Source: Marinobacter santoriniensis NKSG1 (GTDB lineage: Bacteria; Pseudomonadota; Gammaproteobacteria; Pseudomonadales; Oleiphilaceae). From it: DNA of 64,000 nucleotides. Positions 36,157-46,261 of this stretch are shown piece after piece (position 1 is the first letter of the stretch; every line of letters starts with the position of its first letter). The notes beneath the pieces are model-generated. The model had not been told where the DNA came from. It did no database searches and saw only the letters and a program-made list of their open reading frames with translations. The stretch is from positions 372,001 to 436,000 of the forward strand of contig NZ_APAT01000015.1 in assembly GCF_000347775.1 (NCBI RefSeq), read 5' to 3'. A program made the translations under genes and the position numbers.

Positions 36157-37973
36157 GCATCGTGATTCCAGAAAAAGCTGGCCCCTTCCTCCGGCGTGCT
36201 GGCCGCACGTCGAAGCCAACCGAACAACTCCCGACCGTATCCGTGATGACTGGCCTGCAGGTCTGCGCCAGCCGGTTCCCTTGCGGCAAACGCCGCCTCG
36301 TCCACATCAACGGACAGGGATCCGGCCTCAGCATCCAGGAGGATCATATCACCGTCCCTAACCCGCGCCAGCGGCCCGCCATCCAGGGCCTCCGGGTAGA
36401 CATGAATCGCGGCAGGCACTTTGCCGGAAGCGCCAGACATGCGCCCATCGGTCACGAGCCCCACTTTGAATCCCCGATCCTGGAGAACGCCGAGATACGG
36501 TGTCAGCTTGTGCAACTCCGGCATGCCGTTGGCCCTCGGCCCCTGGAAACGGACTACCACGACACAGTCCCGATCCAGGTCACCGACGTCGAAAGCCGCT
36601 TTCAATTCGTTCTGATCATTGAACACCACCGCCGGGGCGCGCACGGTCCGATGTTCGGGGGCAACGGCAGAGACCTTGATAATCCCACGCCCCAGGTTCC
36701 CGTCGAGAACCCTCAGCCCCCCGTTGGGGGCAAAAGGCTCCGTAGCACTGCTCAGTACTTCCGGGCGTCGACTCTCCGAGACAGCGGGCTTCCAGGTGAG
36801 CGCTCCATCGGCCAGTTCGGGCATTCGGGCATACTGCTCCAGGCCATGGCCAATCACCGTCTCCACATCGTTATGGAGATACCCGCCATTCAACAGTTCC
36901 CGAATCAGGTAGGGCGTGCCGCCGGCCTCGTGAAACGCATTCACATCCTCCTGGCCATTCGGATAGATACGCGTCATCGACGGGACCACCGACGACAGTT
37001 CCGCGTAGTCGTTCCAGTCAATGATGATGCCTGCGGCCCTGGCAATCGCAATCCAGTGGATCGTATGGTTGGTTGAACCGCCGGTCACCAGCAGCGCCAC
37101 CAAGGCATTGACGATGGCCTTCTCATCCACCATATCGCCCAGCCCCAACGTGCCTCCATGAGGTTTTGACAGCCGGATGACCTGTTCCGTCGCAGCCTTT
37201 GTAAGTGCATCCCGCAATTCCGTGCCCGGATGCACGAATGCTGCACCGGGCAGATGCAACCCCATTACCTCCACCAACAGTTGATTGCTGTTGGCCGTGC
37301 CATAGAAGGTGCAGGTGCCCGGGCTGTGGTAAGACTGGCTTTCGGCCTCGAGCAGTTCCTCCTTGCCGATTTTCCCCTCCGCATAGAGTTGGCGGATTCG
37401 CTGCTTTTCCTTGTTGGGCAAACCGGATGGCATCGGTCCTGCGGGCACCAGGATCGTCGGAAGGTAACCAAAACTGAGCGCACCGATCAGCAGGCCCGGC
37501 ACAATCTTGTCACAGATACCCAGAAGCAGAGTGGCATCGAACATATTGTGGCTCATCGCCACGGCAGTGCTCATGGCGATGGTATCCCGGGAAAACAGAC
37601 TCAGTTCCATGCCTGGCTGGCCCTGCGTCACCCCGTCACACATGGCCGGAGTGCCCCCTGCGAATTGCGCAACGGACCCCATCCCGTGGGCCGCTTCCCG
37701 GATGACATCGGGAAACGTCTGATAGGGCTGATGGGCTGAAAGCATATCGTTGTACGCCGAGACGATGGCCACGTTCGCTTTGTTCATGAATTTGAGCGTG
37801 TCTTTGTCCGACTGGGGACAGGCGGCAATACCATGGGCCAGGTTTCCGCAGGACAGCGAACTTCGATGGGGAGAGAGCGCCTTGAGCGCGTCCATCCGGC
37901 CCAGATAGTCTTCCCTGGTGCCACGGCTGCGTTCTATGATTCGCTGAGTGACCTTTTCAATGGTGGGATGCAT
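36153..37973 (-). CDS. edd: 6-phosphogluconate dehydratase
   Basis: Edd dehydrates 6-phosphogluconate to 2-keto-3-deoxy-6-phosphogluconate and needs a 4Fe-4S cluster. The 606-residue protein has the expected length. It carries cluster cysteines in [27 protein letters not shown] and the segment [16 protein letters not shown]. The C-terminal part has [20 protein letters not shown], typical of the IlvD/Edd family. The gene starts the edd-glk operon and is divergent from pyk. A HexR operator candidate lies in the gap. Confidence 0.96.
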   Translation of the reverse strand: MHPTIEKVTQRIIERSRGTREDYLGRMDALKALSPHRSSLSCGNLAHGIAACPQSDKDTLKFMNKANVAIVSAYNDMLSAHQPYQTFPDVIREAAHGMGSVAQFAGGTPAMCDGVTQGQPGMELSLFSRDTIAMSTAVAMSHNMFDATLLLGICDKIVPGLLIGALSFGYLPTILVPAGPMPSGLPNKEKQRIRQLYAEGKIGKEELLEAESQSYHSPGTCTFYGTANSNQLLVEVMGLHLPGAAFVHPGTELRDALTKAATEQVIRLSKPHGGTLGLGDMVDEKAIVNALVALLVTGGSTNHTIHWIAIARAAGIIIDWNDYAELSSVVPSMTRIYPNGQEDVNAFHEAGGTPYLIRELLNGGYLHNDVETVIGHGLEQYARMPELADGALTWKPAVSESRRPEVLSSATEPFAPNGGLRVLDGNLGRGIIKVSAVAPEHRTVRAPAVVFNDQNELKAAFDVGDLDRDCVVVVRFQGPRANGMPELHKLTPYLGVLQDRGFKVGLVTDGRMSGASGKVPAAIHVYPEALDGGPLARVRDGDMILLDAEAGSLSVDVDEAAFAAREPAGADLQASHHGYGRELFGWLRRAASTPEEGASFFWNHDA

Positions 37974-38072
37974 GATGAACTCCGTTGCTTTGTCCGATGA
38001 GCCGTCGCCAATGCCGTAAGTTTACTTTCTTTTTTAAAGCCCCACAGAAAGTATCATTCATCGATTCACATT

Positions 38073-38092
38073 TTGTTGATATATTTACTACA
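38073..38092. promoter_or_regulatory. candidate HexR operator between edd and pyk
   Basis: TTGTTGATATATTTACTACA lies midway between the divergent edd and pyk genes. It closely matches the sequence in the zwf/hexR gap read on the minus strand (TTGTTTAATATTACTACA). It overlaps a -10-like CATAAT for pyk (38091-38096) and a -35-like element for edd (38074-38079). HexR is known in Pseudomonas and Shewanella to repress these genes until 2-keto-3-deoxy-6-phosphogluconate binds. Confidence 0.6.
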
Positions 38093-38219
38093 TAATCGGA
38101 ACACGTGGCTCTCATCGCCAATGACGCAGCCTGAAAATAATCGCCTCGTGTTCAGGGTACCCACGATCAATGTACCACTGGTCGATCCAGGCTTCACAAA
38201 CAACCTTAAGGAACGCACC

Positions 38220-39668
38220 ATGCTCAGGCGCACCAAAATCGTCGCCACCCTAGGCCCCGCCACCGACTCCCCCGAGGCACTCGCTGCCATCATCCGGGCC
38301 GGGGTCGACGTTACACGACTCAATTTTTCCCACGGCAGTGCCGAAGAACACATCGAGCGGGCCCAGCGCGTTCGCCAGGCAGCCGCCGCAGAGGGTCGCT
38401 TCGTCGCCCTGCTCGCCGATCTGCAGGGGCCAAAGCTCCGGATCGCCCGCTTCGCTGACAACAAGGTCACCCTTGAAGTCGGCCAGACCTTCGTACTTGA
38501 TGCCAGCATGAACAAGGAAGAAGGCACCCGCGAACGCGTGGGCATCGACTATGAGCAGTTGATTAACGACGTAGCGCCCGGTGACGTCCTGGTACTGGAC
38601 GATGGCCGGATCGAGATGGAAGTGCAGTCGGTAGACGCCCACAGCATTACCTCACGAGTTCTGATCGGCGGCCCGCTCTCAAACAACAAGGGGCTGAACA
38701 AACGCGGCGGCGGACTCTCCGCCGACGCTCTGACGGAGAAGGACAAGCAGGACATTGTGACTGCGGCAAGACTGGGCGCCGATTATGTCGCCGTTTCCTT
38801 CGTCCGCACTGCAGAGGACATGCATACAGCCCGACGGCTTCTGCGGGACGCCGGTTCAGAGGCGGGACTGGTTGCCAAGATCGAACGGGCGGAACTGGCC
38901 CATGACGAGGCCGCTCTCGACGCGGTTATCGAGGCGTCCGATGCGGTCATGGTGGCGCGGGGCGATCTTGCGGTGGAAATCGGCGATGCCGAACTCGTAG
39001 GGGTTCAGAAGCACATTATCGCCCGCGCCCGATCCCTGAACCGTGCCGTCATCACCGCCACCCAGATGATGGAATCCATGATCACCAATCCGATGCCAAC
39101 CCGGGCGGAAGTGTCGGATGTGGCGAACGCCGTGATGGACTATACCGACGCCGTCATGCTCTCGGCCGAAACCGCCGTCGGCGATTATCCGACGGAGGCG
39201 GTGGAAGCCATGGTTCGAATCTGTCTCGGCGCCGAGAAGCACCCCTCCATGCATCAGTCCAAGCACCGGATCCACGAAAGCATGGAACGCGTAGACGAGG
39301 CCATTGCCCTGTCGGCGATGTACGCAGCCAATCACCTGGAAGGCGTCAACGCCATCATCTGCATGACGGAAACCGGGGCAACCCCGCGACTGATGTCGCG
39401 GATCAAGTCGAGCCTGCCCATCTTCGCTTTTTCCCGCCACCATTCTACCCAGCACAGGGTGGTTCTCTATCGGGGCGTGCAGACGGTTCCGTTTGATTCG
39501 GCCAAAGTGCCCCATGAGCAAACCAACGCCAGGGCGGTCGCGGAACTGGTGAACCGGAACATCGTCAAGGAAGGCGACCTGGTGGTTATGACCAAGGGCG
39601 ACTATGCCAATGCCCAGGGAGGCACCAACAGTATGAAGATTGTCCGGGTGGGACCAGACATTCGCTAG
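38220..39668 (+). CDS. pyk: pyruvate kinase
   Basis: Pyruvate kinase converts phosphoenolpyruvate and ADP to pyruvate and ATP. The 482-residue protein starts [20 protein letters not shown]. It shows RLNFSHGS, the active-site segment [16 protein letters not shown] with the catalytic lysine, [12 protein letters not shown], and the C-terminal [16 protein letters not shown] and [12 protein letters not shown]. An AAGGA ribosome-binding site precedes the ATG at 38220. An earlier in-frame ATG lies inside the operator region and is rejected. I cannot say whether it is the PykA or PykF type. Confidence 0.95.
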   Translation: MLRRTKIVATLGPATDSPEALAAIIRAGVDVTRLNFSHGSAEEHIERAQRVRQAAAAEGRFVALLADLQGPKLRIARFADNKVTLEVGQTFVLDASMNKEEGTRERVGIDYEQLINDVAPGDVLVLDDGRIEMEVQSVDAHSITSRVLIGGPLSNNKGLNKRGGGLSADALTEKDKQDIVTAARLGADYVAVSFVRTAEDMHTARRLLRDAGSEAGLVAKIERAELAHDEAALDAVIEASDAVMVARGDLAVEIGDAELVGVQKHIIARARSLNRAVITATQMMESMITNPMPTRAEVSDVANAVMDYTDAVMLSAETAVGDYPTEAVEAMVRICLGAEKHPSMHQSKHRIHESMERVDEAIALSAMYAANHLEGVNAIICMTETGATPRLMSRIKSSLPIFAFSRHHSTQHRVVLYRGVQTVPFDSAKVPHEQTNARAVAELVNRNIVKEGDLVVMTKGDYANAQGGTNSMKIVRVGPDIR

Positions 39669-39684
39669 TCCCTGCAAATGACCG

Positions 39685-39718
39685 GGCCGCTCAACCCCGA
39701 CACGCCGATTGAGCGGCC
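39685..39718. terminator. hairpin between convergent pyk and eda
   Basis: A perfect ten-base-pair stem GGCCGCTCAA / TTGAGCGGCC with a 14-base loop lies between the convergent stop codons of pyk and eda. No T-run follows, so it is a weak or bidirectional terminator candidate. Confidence 0.5.
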
Positions 39719-39728
39719 TGGCACCGGA

Positions 39729-40376
39729 TCAGAGATCCGCCAGACTTCCCCTCGCAATGTCCTCAATCTGCGCCCAGTCCTTTTGCGCCACCACATCCTC
39801 CGGCGTCAGCCACGAGCCACCCACGGCTTTGACATTGCCGAGAGCCAGGTAATCCTTTGCCGTTGCACGGCGAATCCCGCCAGTGGGACAAAACACCACC
39901 TCCGGAAAAGGCCCACCGAACGACTTCAATGCTGCCACTCCCCCGGAAACCTCGGCCGGAAAAAACTTGAAAGCACGGTAGCCGTGCTGATAGCCCATCA
40001 TCAATTCGGAGACCGTGGCAATGCCGGGCAACAGGGGCACGGCGGACGTGACCCCGAACTCCAGCAGTGATTCGGTTACGCCCGGCGTTATCACGAACTG
40101 GGCGCCGGCGGACTCAACCTGGCGATACTGCTCAACACTGGTGACGGTACCGGCCCCCACCCAGGCTTCGGGAATGGCCGAGCGAACGGTTTCAATAGCG
40201 CGCAACCCATGCTCGGTCCTGAGCGTGATCTCCAGCACGGAGATTCCGCCGGCCACCAGGGCCCGGCAAAGTGGAATTGCGTCTTCGGGATCCCGGATTG
40301 CGATAACCGGTATCAGAGGCGACGCCCCAAGGACAGACTGAATGCGATCTCGGTGGTAATCAGACAACTGACTCAT
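39729..40376 (-). CDS. eda: 2-keto-3-deoxy-6-phosphogluconate aldolase
   Basis: Eda splits 2-keto-3-deoxy-6-phosphogluconate into pyruvate and glyceraldehyde-3-phosphate. The 215-residue class I aldolase has SPLIPVIAIRDPEDAIPL, the catalytic glutamate in ISVLEITLRTEHGL, GAGTVTSVEQYRQVESAGA, and the Schiff-base lysine in HGYRAFKFFPAEVSGG. CPTGGI follows. It is the last gene of the zwf-pgl-eda operon, and its ATG overlaps the pgl stop by four bases. Confidence 0.96.
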   Translation of the reverse strand: MSQLSDYHRDRIQSVLGASPLIPVIAIRDPEDAIPLCRALVAGGISVLEITLRTEHGLRAIETVRSAIPEAWVGAGTVTSVEQYRQVESAGAQFVITPGVTESLLEFGVTSAVPLLPGIATVSELMMGYQHGYRAFKFFPAEVSGGVAALKSFGGPFPEVVFCPTGGIRRATAKDYLALGNVKAVGGSWLTPEDVVAQKDWAQIEDIARGSLADL

Positions 40377-41095
40377 GATGGACTCCAGTATATCTTCAGG
40401 CCCGGCCTGAGAAAGCCTCGAACAGGCATTTCCATAACGCGTTCCGGATTTGCCATCGCTTCCTCAAGAGTCGCGAGCTTGTCCTCGCCCCGCAGGTGCA
40501 GGGCCACGAAACGGGCGGAAACCAGAAAACGGTAGGTCAATGTAATCCGTCGCTGAGCCTGGGATGGAGGGGTAGCAACCACCACTCTTTCGTTGTTGTC
40601 AGGATCCATCGCCGTGGGGAGCTCCGGGGCATCGGGAAACAACGACGCGGTGTGGCCGTCGTTGCCCATACCAAGAACAACGACATCCGGAGGTTCGATC
40701 AGCCCGGCGAGGCACCGCCGGGCCCCAGCCAGACCCTCCTCCGGCGTTGCCCCGGGCTGCTTGAGCGACAGAAAGTGCGCCTCGCCGGCACGGTCACGCA
40801 ACAAATGCGCCTTCACCAGCGCGGTGTTACTGGCCGGATCGTCCTCCGACACCCAGCGTTCATCGGCAAGAACGACGTCCACCCGATTCCATTCCAGAAT
40901 CTTCCCGCTGAGCGCATGGAAAAATGGCAGGGGCGTCGAGCCCCCGGATACCACGAGGCTTGCCCTGGGGGCACTGGAAAGCCGTTCGGCGAGAAACCCC
41001 GCGACAGCATCCGCGAGCTGCTCGCCCACCTCACCAGGGGTCCGACCGACATGGCATTCAATGCCGTCCGGCAGCGACAGCTCAGACATCTTCAT
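40373..41095 (-). CDS. pgl: 6-phosphogluconolactonase
   Basis: Pgl hydrolyses 6-phosphogluconolactone to 6-phosphogluconate. The product of about 240 residues has [17 protein letters not shown] and [17 protein letters not shown] with the DERW motif. It also has [16 protein letters not shown], containing the conserved histidine, and the late IYWSPS end. The start is taken at 41095 (MKMSEL); the ATG at 41089 is nearly equivalent. Either overlaps the end of zwf by 8-14 bases, and the stop overlaps eda, so the three genes form one tight operon. Confidence 0.93.
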   Translation of the reverse strand: MKMSELSLPDGIECHVGRTPGEVGEQLADAVAGFLAERLSSAPRASLVVSGGSTPLPFFHALSGKILEWNRVDVVLADERWVSEDDPASNTALVKAHLLRDRAGEAHFLSLKQPGATPEEGLAGARRCLAGLIEPPDVVVLGMGNDGHTASLFPDAPELPTAMDPDNNERVVVATPPSQAQRRITLTYRFLVSARFVALHLRGEDKLATLEEAMANPERVMEMPVRGFLRPGLKIYWSPS

Positions 41096-42557
41096 ACAAG
41101 CTCCTGCCATCCCGGGTGATCATCGCAATGGAAGCCACCGGCCCCCAGGTACCGGCAGCATAGCGCTTGGGTGGTTCACCGCTGTCCCGCCAGTTCCGAA
41201 TGACCTGATCCACCCATCGCCAGGCGTACTCCACCTCGTCACGACGGACAAACAGGTACTGGTTGCCTTTCATGATCTCCCACAGCAAACGCTCATAGGC
41301 ATCGGGGATACGATCGGTTTCGAAGGTCTCCGAGAAGGTCAGCTCCAACGGGCCCTGTCGCAGTCGCATGCCTTTATCCAGGCCATGATCCTTGGTCAGG
41401 ATTCTCAGGGACATACCTTCATCGGGTTGCAGGCGGATAATCAGCTTGTTATTGGCCAGGTGCTTCTGATCCGGGTCAAAGATATAGTGCGGCGCAGGTT
41501 TAAAATGAATAATGATCTGGGACAGCTTCTCAGGCAGGCGCTTGCCGGTGCGAATGTAGAAAGGCACCCCGGACCAGCGCCAGTTTTCAATCTCGGCCTT
41601 CAGGGCGACAAAGGTCTCGGTCTCGCTGCCCTTGTTGGCGCCCTCCTCTTCGAGATATCCGGGCACCGGTTTTCCATCACTGGTGCCGGCGGTGTACTGA
41701 CCCCGAACCACGTAACTGTCCATCATGTCCGGACGGATCGTTTTCAACGCCTTCAGGACCTTCACCTTCTCGTCGCGGAGACTGTCGGCAGACAGATCGG
41801 CTGGCGGATCCATGGCAATCAGGCAAAGCAGTTGCAGGAGGTGGTTCTGCACCATATCGCGGATCTGGCCAGCCTTGTCGAAATAGCCCCATCGACCTTC
41901 GATGCCGACACTCTCCGCCACCGTGATTTCCACGTGAGAGATGTGATTCTGATCCCACTGGGACGCAAACAGGTTGTTGGCGAACCGCAAGGCAATCAGA
42001 TTCTGGACCGTCTCCTTGCCGAGATAATGGTCGATCCGGAAAAGCTGGTTCTCGTTATAGACTTCACCCAGTTCGTCATTGATCACCTTCGAAGATTCAA
42101 GGTCATGGCCAATGGGCTTTTCCACCACCACCCGGGTATTCTCGTTGCAGCAACTAGCTGCCTTCAGGTTTCTCGCGATGACCCCGTACATGGCCGGCGG
42201 CGTCGCCATATAGACAATCAGTTCGTTGTCCGGCGCATCGCGCCAGGTCTGCAAGACGTCATAACCGGCGGGATCCGTAAAATCGAGGAGCCGGTATTCC
42301 ACCCGTTCCAGAAAACCGCGGGCAACCCCGGCATCGAACTCGGCGGGCTTCACGTACCGCTTGAGGTTGTCGAAAAGCTGATCCCGAAACCCCGTGGTCT
42401 CCATGTCCCGGCGTGCCAGAGCAAGCACCCGACTTTCCGGAGCAAGCAACCCCGCACATTCGAGCTGGTATAATGCCGGAAACAGCTTCCGCTGGGCCAG
42501 ATCACCGACGGCGCCAAACAGCATGAGATCGCAGCGCGTATCGCTCGTTTTGACCAT
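41082..42557 (-). CDS. zwf: glucose-6-phosphate 1-dehydrogenase
   Basis: Zwf oxidises glucose-6-phosphate to 6-phosphogluconolactone and makes NAD(P)H. The 491-residue protein has an N-terminal nucleotide-binding fold with [33 protein letters not shown] and the substrate-site sequence [15 protein letters not shown] with the catalytic histidine follow, then [14 protein letters not shown]. The ATG at 42557 has a GGGGAG box upstream, and an earlier in-frame ATG gives a poor N-terminus. zwf leads zwf-pgl-eda and is divergent from hexR. Confidence 0.96.
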   Translation of the reverse strand: MVKTSDTRCDLMLFGAVGDLAQRKLFPALYQLECAGLLAPESRVLALARRDMETTGFRDQLFDNLKRYVKPAEFDAGVARGFLERVEYRLLDFTDPAGYDVLQTWRDAPDNELIVYMATPPAMYGVIARNLKAASCCNENTRVVVEKPIGHDLESSKVINDELGEVYNENQLFRIDHYLGKETVQNLIALRFANNLFASQWDQNHISHVEITVAESVGIEGRWGYFDKAGQIRDMVQNHLLQLLCLIAMDPPADLSADSLRDEKVKVLKALKTIRPDMMDSYVVRGQYTAGTSDGKPVPGYLEEEGANKGSETETFVALKAEIENWRWSGVPFYIRTGKRLPEKLSQIIIHFKPAPHYIFDPDQKHLANNKLIIRLQPDEGMSLRILTKDHGLDKGMRLRQGPLELTFSETFETDRIPDAYERLLWEIMKGNQYLFVRRDEVEYAWRWVDQVIRNWRDSGEPPKRYAAGTWGPVASIAMITRDGRSLYEDV

Positions 42558-42613
42558 CGACTCACTCTCCCCGCCTTTGCCTCGCCAGGCCGACATACCA
42601 ACCGGAGGCCATG

Positions 42614-42631
42614 TGTAGTAATATTAAACAA
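42614..42631. promoter_or_regulatory. candidate HexR operator between zwf and hexR
   Basis: TGTAGTAATATTAAACAA lies in the zwf/hexR gap, 57 bases before the zwf ATG. Read on the minus strand it is TTGTTTAATATTACTACA, sharing the TTGTT start and TACTACA end with the site between edd and pyk. HexR is expected to act here on zwf and possibly on its own gene. Confidence 0.6.
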
Positions 42632-42767
42632 ATACTGTCATTCCAGATCGGTGATTCCAAGGTTTTTCACTGGCAATGACACATTTACTACCCGACCATG
42701 CGGCTGAAGACAGCACAGTCGGCTTTTTGTTTATCACCATGACAACCGAAGCAGGGAGTATCCTTCC

Positions 42768-43640
42768 ATGGCGGCGACCCCCGCGCACCGTGACGACAAT
42801 CTTCTGGAAGACATCCAGGCTCGGCTGGACAGCCTCAACAAATCCGAACGCAAGGTCGCAGAAGCCATCCTGCGGGATCCCAGCGCGGCGACTCGTTACA
42901 GCATTGCCGCCCTGGCCCGGGCGGCCGATGTCAGCGAACCGACCGTCAACCGCTTCTGCCGTGGCTTCTCCGCCACCGGTTTTCCCGACTTCAAAATCCG
43001 GCTTGCCCAGAGCATTGCCACCGGAACGCCCTACGTCGGCCAGAACGTCGAACCGGATGATACGGTCGCGGAGTTCGCAGACAAAATCATGCTGAGCACG
43101 ATCGCCAGCCTCGACAAGGCCCGGCAATCCCTCGATCCGAAGGCCCTGGCAAGCGTTATCGACTACCTGATACAGGCCAAGCAGATCAACTTCTTCGGCA
43201 TGGGAGGCTCGGCCTCCGTCGCCCTTGATGCCCAGCACAAGTTTTTCCGGTTCAATATTCCGGTCATGTCCTATGACGACGCCTTGATGCAACGTATGGT
43301 GGCCGCCGGCGCCCAGGTGGGTGACGTTATCGTTCTCATCTCTTACACCGGACGCACCAAGGAAACGGTCGACATTGCCAGGCTTGCCCGGAGTAATGGC
43401 GCAACCGTCATCGGCATTACCAACCCGGACTCGCCTCTCTCCGAGTGCTGCACCGAGGTGCTGGGTGTCACGGCCCCCGAAGACACCGAGGTGTACATGC
43501 CGATGTCCTCGCGGATCATCCATCTCACTGTCATCGACATTCTCGCGACCGGCGTTACGCTCAAGCGCGGCAAGGACTTTCTCGGCCACCTCAAAAAAAT
43601 CAAGGAGAGCCTGAAGGCAACCCGTTTCCCACAGAACTGA
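42768..43640 (+). CDS. hexR: HexR, RpiR-family repressor of the Entner-Doudoroff genes
   Basis: A 290-residue RpiR-family regulator. The N-terminal domain (residues about 10-85) has [20 protein letters not shown] and the recognition helix [18 protein letters not shown]. The C-terminal SIS domain (about 120-250) has [20 protein letters not shown] and [19 protein letters not shown], which binds phosphosugars. Position opposite zwf-pgl-eda is the classic HexR setting. The start ATG follows a GGAGTAT sequence. The gene ends at a strong shared terminator with ppiD. Confidence 0.94.
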   Translation: MAATPAHRDDNLLEDIQARLDSLNKSERKVAEAILRDPSAATRYSIAALARAADVSEPTVNRFCRGFSATGFPDFKIRLAQSIATGTPYVGQNVEPDDTVAEFADKIMLSTIASLDKARQSLDPKALASVIDYLIQAKQINFFGMGGSASVALDAQHKFFRFNIPVMSYDDALMQRMVAAGAQVGDVIVLISYTGRTKETVDIARLARSNGATVIGITNPDSPLSECCTEVLGVTAPEDTEVYMPMSSRIIHLTVIDILATGVTLKRGKDFLGHLKKIKESLKATRFPQN

Positions 43641-43690
43641 CCCGGCCTGCCTTTCAAATTAGCAGAGATTTGCCGAGTCTGACGACTCAA

Positions 43691-43727
43691 AAACACAAAG
43701 GGCGCCGAAATGGCGCCCTTTGTGTTT
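43691..43727. terminator. bidirectional terminator between hexR and ppiD
   Basis: A perfect 16-base-pair stem, AAACACAAAGGGCGCC / GGCGCCCTTTGTGTTT, with a five-base loop lies between the convergent hexR and ppiD genes. It ends in T-rich sequence on both strands, so it should stop transcription from both sides. Confidence 0.88.
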
Positions 43728-43746
43728 TGCGAACGGAAGGAGCCCC

Positions 43747-45600
43747 TTATGGGCGCTCGACCTCCGCTCGCTTACGCAGCATCTGCTGGTAAGCCGTGTA
43801 ATCCCGCTGCCCCTCCAGGGAGGACAGGAAGCTGTACAGACGCTTGTATTCTTCGCTGTCCTTATCCACCTTGCCCTGATTGACCGCATCCAGCGCGATC
43901 ACGCTCGCCTGGTCCGCATCAACAACCTTGCCAAAGCTAGGCTGATTCTCGGACGGACGGGGCAATGAGAACGCCGTTTGCAGCACCGGCGCAGGAAGGC
44001 CCGATGCATTTCGGCCCTGGTCCGTGTAATCGACCCACTCACCAGCGCCGATCTCATCCGCGCTCTTACCCTGCTTGAGATCAGCGATAATCGAATCCGC
44101 GCGCTGCGCCAGGGCCTCGAGGGTCTTCTGTTCGACCAGAGTAGAACGTACCTGATCTTTTACTGCATCCAGTGCCAACTGTTTTGCCTCACGGTGTGCC
44201 CGGACACGCGCGACGACAGACAGGTTGTCACCCACATCAATCAGTTCCGTGTTGTAGCCAGCGTTGAGCACGTCATCGGAAAACAGCTGGCGAACCAGTC
44301 CGGCATGATCGAAGGGCGCGGGACCACCGTCTCGGGTAATGCCGGAAATCTCACGAACCTCAAGCCCGAGCTCTTTTGCCGGCCCGGCCAGATCGTCTGC
44401 AGCATACGCGGAGTCAGCCAGCTTCGAGCGGACTTCGGCAAACTTGTCCTCGGCCTTCTTGCGCGCAAGCTCGGCGCGAAGCTTGTCTTTCATCTCGTCA
44501 AACGACGGCACCTTGGAGCGACGAATATCTTCGAGTTTGATCAGGTGAACACCAAAGCGGGTTTTAACCGGCTCGGACACCTCCCCTTCCTTCAACCCGA
44601 ACAGAGCTTTTTCGAAGTCGGGATCATAGACGCCACGACCGGCATATCCCAGCTCACCCCCCTTGTCGGCGGTCGCCGTATCGATAGAGTATTCCTTCGC
44701 CAGGTCAGCAAAGGATTCCCCGTTTGAGAGCCGATCCTGAATCTTTGCAATAGTGGCGGATGCGTCCGGACCATCATTGATCAGAATGTGCGCGGCACGG
44801 CGCTCCTCACGGGCCAGCCCGTCTTTCTTTTGATCGTAATAGGCCTTCACCTCATCATCGCTCACATCTATGCTGTCGGCCAGAGCCCCGACAGACAAGG
44901 CAATGTAGGCGGCATCAACCTGTTCCGGCTGCCGGAACTGGCTGGTATGGCTGTCGTAATAGTCCTGAATATCCCCATCGCTCACGGCTACCTGGTCAGC
45001 GACCGCCTTCGCGGGAATCGTGAGTGCCCGAAAATCCCGGGTCTGGTTCTGGATCTGCAGCAATTGACTGGCGTTGGATTCGGTTGCCAGACCACTTTGC
45101 ACAATGCCGTTACGGATCTGGTTCACCACATATTGCTTGCGGAGGAGATTACGGAATTCCGCGATGCCCATCCCCATATTCCGGACTGTCGCGGCAAATC
45201 GCTCACTGCTGTACTTGCCATCCACCTGGAACTGGGGCATCTGGCGGATGAGGGCATCGATATCGGAGTCGGACAGTTCCAGTCCCTGACTCGCTGCATC
45301 CTGGGTCAGCGTCTCTTCCCGGATAAGGTTCTCGAGAACGTCCTTCCGGAGCTGATCTTCATTCAGCAGGGAGGGATCGGGCGTTTCCATCTGGGAAAGG
45401 CGGCGCTGCTTTTCAATCTGTACCGTGCGGAGAAACTCGCGTTCGGTAATATCCTGGCCGTTAACCGTGGCAACCTCCGGCTCACCGGAAAACCCGCCGA
45501 TAATGGCGTCCATTCCCCAGATGGAAAGGGAAACGATTAGAACCACGATGATGATCTTGGCAATGGTACCCTGGGCATTATCCCGAATATCTTGAAGCAT
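43747..45600 (-). CDS. ppiD: peptidyl-prolyl isomerase D, periplasmic membrane-anchored chaperone
   Basis: PpiD is anchored in the inner membrane near the Sec translocon and helps newly exported proteins fold. The 617-residue protein has one N-terminal membrane helix (about residues 13-33, IAKIIIVVLIVSLSIWGMDA) and a SurA-like chaperone domain. A parvulin domain lies at about residues 260-360 (RRAAHILINDG through RFGVHLIKLEDI), and a second, degenerate isomerase-like region follows. It ends the tig-clpP-clpX-lon-hupB-ppiD run and is preceded by a terminator that serves hupB, so it needs its own promoter. Confidence 0.94.
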   Translation of the reverse strand: MLQDIRDNAQGTIAKIIIVVLIVSLSIWGMDAIIGGFSGEPEVATVNGQDITEREFLRTVQIEKQRRLSQMETPDPSLLNEDQLRKDVLENLIREETLTQDAASQGLELSDSDIDALIRQMPQFQVDGKYSSERFAATVRNMGMGIAEFRNLLRKQYVVNQIRNGIVQSGLATESNASQLLQIQNQTRDFRALTIPAKAVADQVAVSDGDIQDYYDSHTSQFRQPEQVDAAYIALSVGALADSIDVSDDEVKAYYDQKKDGLAREERRAAHILINDGPDASATIAKIQDRLSNGESFADLAKEYSIDTATADKGGELGYAGRGVYDPDFEKALFGLKEGEVSEPVKTRFGVHLIKLEDIRRSKVPSFDEMKDKLRAELARKKAEDKFAEVRSKLADSAYAADDLAGPAKELGLEVREISGITRDGGPAPFDHAGLVRQLFSDDVLNAGYNTELIDVGDNLSVVARVRAHREAKQLALDAVKDQVRSTLVEQKTLEALAQRADSIIADLKQGKSADEIGAGEWVDYTDQGRNASGLPAPVLQTAFSLPRPSENQPSFGKVVDADQASVIALDAVNQGKVDKDSEEYKRLYSFLSSLEGQRDYTAYQQMLRKRAEVERP

Positions 45601-45674
45601 GTTTCTCCCGAATCCCCGTCAAGGTCGTGCGTTGTTTTCGGTTTGGTATTGACTTGGAATGTGCTGAACGTAAA

Positions 45675-45702
45675 AAGGCGCACCCTGTTCGGAATGCGCC
45701 TT
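45675..45702 (-). terminator. terminator after hupB
   Basis: On the minus strand, a stem AAGGCGCA / TGCGCCTT with a 12-base loop is followed by TTTTTA. It lies about 50 bases after the hupB stop and before the ppiD start. Confidence 0.8.
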
Positions 45703-45750
45703 CAATCCTTCTTGGCGGCCTACCAGAGCAAACCGCCGGAGAAAGAACCG

Positions 45751-46023
45751 TTACTTAACGGCGTCTTTCAGGGCCTTGCCGGCTTTGAAACCAGGCACTT
45801 TGGAGGCCGGAATCTTGATCTCGGCACCAGTCTGCGGGTTACGACCGGTGCGGGCAGCACGCTCTTTAACAGAGAAGGTACCGAAGCCGATCAGGGTAAC
45901 CTGATCACCTTTCTTGAGGGCACCGGTGATTGAGTTGGTCATGGCATCCAGAGCACGGCCAGCGGCGGCTTTGGAGATATCTGCGGACTCTGCAATTGCA
46001 TCGATAAGTTCGGACTTGTTCAC
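45751..46023 (-). CDS. hupB: histone-like DNA-binding protein HU-beta
   Basis: HU is a small nucleoid protein that binds and bends DNA without sequence preference. The 90-residue product starts with a GTG at 46023 ([20 protein letters not shown] after translation). It has the family centre [21 protein letters not shown] with the DNA-binding arm and the proline in [15 protein letters not shown]. The frame is open upstream, but the GTG gives the exact family N-terminus and length. It sits between lon and ppiD, as in Pseudomonas. Confidence 0.96.
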   Translation of the reverse strand: MNKSELIDAIAESADISKAAAGRALDAMTNSITGALKKGDQVTLIGFGTFSVKERAARTGRNPQTGAEIKIPASKVPGFKAGKALKDAVK

Positions 46024-46261
46024 ACTAAACCCCTTCGATTTCAGGTTGAAGATGTTATAGGTTGGTTTATTTTTTCGCGGACGTTCTCGACTATCGCATA
46101 AGCGGTCCGAGAATTCCATTCTTCAGTTTTGTTATTCCTTTCGGCTGTTCACCGGTGTTCGGAATAGGCACATACTGCGCGGGAGCCCTTGGTATTGGCT
46201 GCTTCACGGCGAAACAGTTATACCAATGGGCTCTCTGGCATGTCAACAACTCATCATGGCT

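Noticed and set aside
40593..42473. A 626-codon plus-strand open frame opposite pgl and zwf
   Set aside because: It is antisense to two certain enzymes and its translation shows no family motif.
42624..43589. A 321-codon minus-strand open frame opposite hexR
   Set aside because: hexR has clear HTH and SIS motifs and the expected position; the antisense frame has none.
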